A stretch of 64,000 nucleotides of DNA from Mangifera indica. Lineage: Eukaryota; Streptophyta; Magnoliopsida; Sapindales; Anacardiaceae. The notes beneath the pieces are model-generated. The model saw only the letters and a list, made by a program, of their open reading frames with translations. It was not told the DNA's origin and did not search any database. Both the position numbers and the translations under genes were made by a program. The stretch spans positions 82,717 through 146,716 of the forward strand of contig NW_025401163.1 in NCBI RefSeq assembly GCF_011075055.1. Reading direction: 5' to 3'. Shown here in pieces: positions 59,501 through 64,000 of the stretch; the stretch's first letter is position 1; each line of letters starts with the position of its first letter.

Positions 59501-60625
59501 ATAATTTGTACACAAGAATTAAGCAAGAACCACAAACATTTGAATAAGCACAAATCAAACAATTTTCCTATATGAAACCCAAGATACTTATGATGCTGGT
59601 GAAAAAAAAAAAAAGCAATAGAGAATCTGCCTGAGAAGCAAAAAAGATCCGAAAACAAATCCATTGATTCCATTATCTAGTCTAGTAGCTTCTCAGTGAG
59701 GGTTTCTTATCAATCATGGATGCACCCACCCCTTCTGCAAAAGAACTTTCTCCCATTCCAATATAAACATTAGAGTACCACTATATCAAACAAGCATAGA
59801 TATACAAAAACAGTTAATGTGTGTCTACCTAGCTTAGTCAGTTGGATCCCCTGCGGATGCATAAGACCATGATGAATTTGATTTAACACAATGGTCTAGC
59901 AAGATCAAATAACTATAGAACATATAAAAAGCATATTAACCATATACACATAAACCAATACAATACAACAATCCCACCAAAAAAAAAAAAAAAAACACTA
60001 TAAACCTCCATAAAATCACCTAAACTGCCTTCAGATAAAAAACTACCTGTGGCCTACCGAGATGTGCAGCTGACGGCAAATCAAGCCCACCCGTTTCTTC
60101 ATCCACATTATTACTACCATCATTCTCTACGGCCCCAACACCTATCAGTCTCTCTCTTTCTTTTTCTCTAACTATAAAACTTTCCTCAACACTCAACCCC
60201 GCATCACTCCTCTTCAAACCACTATCAATCCCATTCAACTCCAGTCTAAGCCCACTCTCCTCGTGCTTAAAAGGCACAGGCAACTGTCTATAAAATTGAT
60301 AAACCAATCCCTTCAAACACGCCCCAAAGTCAGCCCCAGCCTGCCCAATCCAGTGACCAATATCAAAAATGGCCAAAACGCCGTTAATATCGGGTTTGCT
60401 GACCGAAATAGCCAAATCTCTTTTGGTGAAACTCGCAATAGGAAACTCTAAATCGAAAAGTTTCGATTTTTTAAGGTCTGGCCACGAGAACGACGGCGGA
60501 TTTGCAATGTGTGATTGAATTATACCACTGAAACCTTGAACCAACCAGTCCGCCAGGTCTTGACCATGGCGCTGGACCTCCTCCCATACTTCAAACGACC
60601 TCTCTACTGACATCGAACCGATCAA
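56534..60625 (-). CDS. Conserved plant protein of unknown function, seven exons, 479 residues
   Basis: I did not recognise the family. Exons: 60625-60047, 59434-59195, 58666-58577, 57720-57571, 57440-57316, 56926-56797, 56659-56534. All have GT-AG borders and join in phase (1440 bases with the TGA at 56,536-56,534). Exon 1 opens 'MIGSMSVERSFEVWEEVQRH'; an ATG four codons in (MSVERS) is an alternative start. It continues with 'PSFSWPDLKKSKLFDLEFP' and a 'DIGHWIGQAGADFGACLKG' Gly/Ala block, then a charged, variable stretch. The C-terminal half is Gly-, Ser- and aromatic-rich in alternating short strands ('YVSGEGLTTSAFLPL', 'VTPMVQWPDKSFTLGLAQA', 'GIVMRVDAPLSSVGRPSFSV', 'GVEF'), which suggests a beta-rich, possibly beta-barrel, fold. 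There is no clear signal peptide or membrane helix. A fragment of it (exon 3) lies at 30,111-30,540. Confidence 0.85.
56660..56703. repeat. Hexanucleotide microsatellite abutting the last splice acceptor of the conserved gene
   Basis: About five perfect TTGCAG units plus partial ones are followed directly by the exon 7 acceptor (minus strand: ...ACTGCAATGCAG, then exon). On the minus strand the units read ACTGCA and replace the usual pyrimidine tract. Read in frame they would give a Thr-Ala repeat before Met, so exon 7 could in principle be extended; the acceptor after the array fits the phase of exon 6. Confidence 0.7.
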
Positions 60626-61909
60626 TTTTAGATTTACAAATCTTTCACTTGAATTTAGAATATTTGAGTATATAATTTTATAAACTAATTGCAGGCTTAG
60701 ATTTAATAAGTGAAATTAGGGTTTTTTCTTTTAATCCGGAAAGTGAGACTATGAAAAAATCAGAAAGCTTTGTGGTGAGTAAAACTTCATTTGAAAAAGG
60801 AGATTGATTCAATCGTTGCCACGTGGATGATGCCATGATGCATTAGAATGTGGATGAGATGAGATTTTCTTGATAGAAAATTAAAATATATTTGTCGTGT
60901 TACACATAGTCAACTTATTCAACACGATAGATGCCTCTAAAAGTGTATTTTTCTGAGTTTCAAAAATTATTTGAATGGTAAGAGAGAAAATTATATATAA
61001 AATAGAGTATAAATTTAAATTTTTTTAATAATATATTAAAATTAAAATTAAAATTTATTTAATAAAGCTAATTATTATACGCAGAGTTTATCCTATCAGT
61101 ATAAAGTTATTATATTATCATTACTTTTTTAAATTATTATATTACCTGAATTAATAAAAGAAAAAACAAATCTCTTTATATATAAAAATTATATTAACCT
61201 CTTCTTCTTCTCCCTTTATTTTTCTTCACGCTCTTTTAAATGTATTCTCACTTTAGGTAACTTATAGTTGACACTGATCCAACTTTCACATATATTTTTA
61301 GTGTCAATCTAATTATCTTCAACTCATTTTTTGTACTGATCTTGTCTTTCCAATTCATTCCCTGCTAACCAAACCTCTGACAACTTATCCACACACAAAT
61401 CTTCCTCTTTCCAACTCTATTTGATGTCAATTACAATTTTCAAAAACTCATTCCACCGATCTCACCCTTTCTCCTTCTATACAATGTTGAATTCGATGTC
61501 AATCAAAGGGATAGAAAATATTCTTGGTTGATGAAGATATTCTTCTTCTCTTATATTTAATTTGGGATAGAAAATATAATTTATGCCCCCTAAGGGTGTG
61601 GTGTTCTTACATTGTTGGGCCAACCATGGGGTGGGAAAAGTTATTTACTATTAAAAAAATTGCCTTGCTTATAATGTTATCCCTCTTGGTTTTGTTTGGA
61701 TTTTATTGGATCTTAATGTTGCACAAGAAAGTCAAAAAAAAGGGCTTGATGTCAAGAAAGTCAAAAAAAAAGGGCTTGATGTCAATAGCCTTTATCTCTC
61801 AATGGCAATATCATTAACATTCCCATTGGGGATATTTTTCAACAATATCATGGTGAAATTAACACTCAGGAATCAAAAATAACTCGTGTAAGTAGAAAAA
61901 TTAGTAATT
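60626..61909. other. Gene-free stretch between the conserved gene's 5' end and the retrotransposon LTR
   Basis: The first 200 bases are the promoter and leader side of the minus-strand gene. The rest is AT-rich. A tandem pair of ~27-base units ('agaaagtcaaaaaaaagggcttgatgtca') lies at about 61,726-61,783. The open run at 61,524-61,817 spans this pair and looks accidental. No TBL, kinase or transposon domain is seen. Confidence 0.45.
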
Positions 61910-62190
61910 TGTTATAAAATAATGAAATAAATAACAAAGTGATTGAATTGTAGAAGTGAGAGTTATGATTTTATTAAATCAAACCCACGGCAAAAGAAAG
62001 AAGCAAGAAGAAAGCAATAAAGTAAAAGAATTTCATAAGGAGAGGAGGGGGGTATTTATAGAAAATTTGCCGCCTCTCCAGCGAATAAAAATGGTTTCTT
62101 CCAAGCTAAGTTTTTAAGGCATTTAATGTCTTCCCATCTCTTTTGGCCAAAGTAAAAAATATGGGGTGAAAAAATCCACCATGCATAACA
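61910..62190 (-). repeat. 3' LTR of the Ty1-copia element, 281 bp
   Basis: On the minus strand it begins TGTTATGCATGG and ends ATTTTATAACA, giving TGTTAT...ATAACA inverted tips. Immediately upstream (62,191 on) is the polypurine tract AAAGGGGAG. A TATAAATACC box (about 62,052-62,061) and a downstream AATAAAAT polyadenylation-type signal lie inside, as expected for an LTR promoter and R region. The other LTR is outside the window. Confidence 0.85.
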
Positions 62191-62470
62191 CTCCCCTTTG
62201 AATTCTCATCACTTATAGATAATTATATTAACCTTGCTAAAGAAAAACCCAGTGGGATAAAAACCAAAGCAAAAGAACATAATAATTAAATGTCTTATAA
62301 GTTAGCGTTGGACGTGCTTAAATTGTCTTATTAAAAACCTTACTAGGAAAACCCAGTGGGACAAAACTTAGTGAAGGAAAAAAAAGTACAGTGCATCTTT
62401 TGTCCAATACTTCAAAATTTTGCCTAATGAATGCTCCCCCTGATGAACGCTCCCCCTCTTTGTAGTGGGA

Positions 62471-64000
62471 TTAACTTGGTTGCTTGTTGAGCCGCCGCAT
62501 ACCGATATTATACACTAATTTCTCAAATGTTAATGTCGGTAGTGTCTTAGTGAACAAATCTGCAAGATTCTCACATGGATCTGATTTGTTTGACATTAAT
62601 CTTTTTACTCTGCTGGAGCTCATGAGTGTAAAAGAACTTCATGAGATATGTTTGGTTTTGTCTCCTTTGATGTACCCACCTCTAATTTGGCTATATATGT
62701 TGTATTGTCTTCATATAATATGGAATGAGTGTGTTATGGAAGGAAGACTGCATGCATTTTGATATGATGGATGACAGACCGTAACCATATACATTCTCGG
62801 TTGGCTTCATGGAGAGCTAAAATTTCTGAATGATTTGAAGAAGTTGCAACCAAGGTTTGCTTGGTGGAGCGCCATGATATACCTTATGTCATTAAGTGAA
62901 AATATATCCCGTTGAGAACGGGCCTTATGAGGTCAGAAAAATAATCAGCATCTGCATATCCAACCAAACTAGGATGTTAGAGGGATTTGACAGAATAGAG
63001 TAATCTCAAATCTCTAGTTCCACATAGGTAACGGAGTACATGTTTGATTCCTGTTCTAGTGACGACGGGTTGGTGCAAAGCTAAATCGGGCCAATAAATT
63101 AACTGCAAAGGATATATCCGATCTCGTGCATTGGGCCAAATATAATAAGGCTCCAATGACATTAAGATATGGTACTTCAGGACCAAATATCTTTTCATCT
63201 TCTTCTTTATGACGAAATAGGTCCTTTTTTTAGATCAACAGACCGAACAACCATTGGGGTATTCAAAGGTAACTCTTATCCATATTAAAGCGTTTTAATA
63301 ATTTTTCAATATATGCTAATTGATAGATAAGTATCTCATTTGAATTGTGCTCGATCTGCAAGGTGAGACAATATTTTGTTTTCCCCAAAATCCTTCATTC
63401 AAATTCTTTTTTCAGATATTCAACAGTTTTTAGAGCTCTTCAGAATTCCAATTAAATTCATATCATCAACATAAACTGCTATAATGACAAATCCCGATTC
63501 TGACCTTTTGATAAAAACACATGGGCATATAGGGTCATTCACATAACCCTTTTTTTTTCAAATATTCACTAAAACGATTGTACCACATACGTTCAGATTG
63601 CTTTAATCCATATAATGATCGTTGTAATTTAATTGAGTACATGCCTCTTGAATTGACCCTTTTTGCTTCAGACAATTTGTATCCTTCAGGAGTTTCATAT
63701 AAATTTCAGTATCCAAATTTTCTATACAAATAAGCAGTAACTACGTCCATTAGACGTATATCAAGTCTTTTAGAGACTGTTAAACTGATTAAATATCTGA
63801 ATGTGATTATATCCATCACAAGTGCATATGTTTTATCAAAGTCTATACCGGGCCTTTAGGAAAAGCCTTGGGCTATAAGTTTGGCTTTATATCTAGCAAT
63901 TTCATTTTTCTCATTTCTTTTTCTCACAAATACCCATTTATATCCAACGGGTTGTACGTCTTGATGTGTTGGAACTACAGACCCAAACACTTGATGTTTT
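62471..64000 (-). pseudogene. Ty1-copia reverse transcriptase / RNase H region, degenerate and partial
   Basis: In order from the right edge: reverse transcriptase start with 'YKWVFVRKRNE' and 'ARYKAKLIAQGF', a 'SLYGLKQS' block, the catalytic YVDD motif (about 63,475-63,464), then the RNase H end with 'GIKHVLRYLCGT' (about 63,050-63,000) and finally 'NLADLFTKTLP' and 'GMRRL' before TAA at 62,473-62,471. Stops and frameshifts (one just after AQGF, others near 63,700 and 63,200) make it non-functional. This region copies element RNA to cDNA in intact copia elements. Confidence 0.88.

Larger units (their letters stand above)
61910..64000 (-). mobile_element. Ty1-copia LTR retrotransposon, 3' part, truncated by the window edge
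   Basis: This is the minus-strand element comprising the end of the pol region, a 3' spacer with two GGGGGAGC purine tracts, the polypurine tract and the 3' LTR. Its integrase, gag and 5' LTR would lie beyond position 64,000. Confidence 0.88.

Noticed and set aside
60263..60451. Plus-strand open frame within 60.0-60.6 kb
   Set aside because: Antisense to exon 1 of the conserved gene.
61524..61817. Open frame with a duplicated 'KKKGLMS' word upstream of the copia LTR
   Set aside because: The word comes from a tandem pair of ~27-base units; composition is that of AT-rich intergenic DNA and no homology is recognised.
1..64000. CRISPR arrays, tRNA/rRNA genes, bacterial operons or defence systems
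   Set aside because: None was seen. The direct repeats present are long tandem arrays or transposon ends without spacer structure, and the genome context is a plant nucleus.

Overview
This window is nuclear DNA from a flowering plant, most likely a eudicot. It is very AT-rich, its genes are split by many short GT-AG introns, and the families present (receptor-like kinases, TRICHOME BIREFRINGENCE-LIKE proteins, Mutator-like elements, Ty1-copia) are plant families. I cannot name the species from sequence alone. Exon structures below were built by hand from splice signals and reading phase.

Layout. (1) 633-3439, minus strand: a decayed TRICHOME BIREFRINGENCE-LIKE acetyltransferase-type gene, with a hAT-like miniature element in its signal-peptide exon and a single-base frameshift just after its DxxH motif. 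(2) 3.4-14.6 kb: a field of non-autonomous DNA transposons and old repeats, including a nested TIR element (4656-5936) and a Mutator-like element with a perfect 9-bp target duplication (8673-10654). (3) Two copies of a segmental duplication, about 14.6-30.54 kb and 42.84-58.69 kb. Each carries one complete, apparently functional receptor kinase of the LRR-VIII-2 type (LRR ectodomain, malectin-like domain, one membrane helix, RD kinase). Each also carries part (copy 1) or all of the 3' half (copy 2) of the next gene. (4) Between the copies, 32.76-42.82 kb: a 10-kb Mutator-like element of KAONASHI type. It has a dead MURA-like transposase on the plus strand, a dead DUF1985/Ulp1 protease gene on the minus strand, and tandem repeats under each end. 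It sits inside the shoulder of duplication copy 2. (5) 56,534-60,625, minus strand: a complete seven-exon gene for a 479-residue conserved plant protein that I do not recognise. (6) 61,910-64,000: the 3' end of a degenerate Ty1-copia retrotransposon, running off the right edge.

How it fits together. The two receptor kinases are recent tandem paralogues. By eye their kinase exons differ at about 7 of 238 residues, but their LRR exons differ at about 31 of 240 and the main malectin exon at about 19 of 128. This is the pattern expected if sensing diverges while signalling output is kept. Insertions private to one copy (the 10-kb Mutator element and a 576-bp insert splitting an LRR exon neighbourhood in copy 2; a putative 2.17-kb solo LTR and a 143-bp tandem duplication in copy 1) postdate the duplication and give it a relative history. 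No bacterial-type system, CRISPR array, tRNA or rRNA gene was seen. I saw no wholly new biological system; the most unusual items are the decoy partial LRR exon, the Cys-less Ulp1 gene with its mini-exon array, and the ectodomain-biased divergence.
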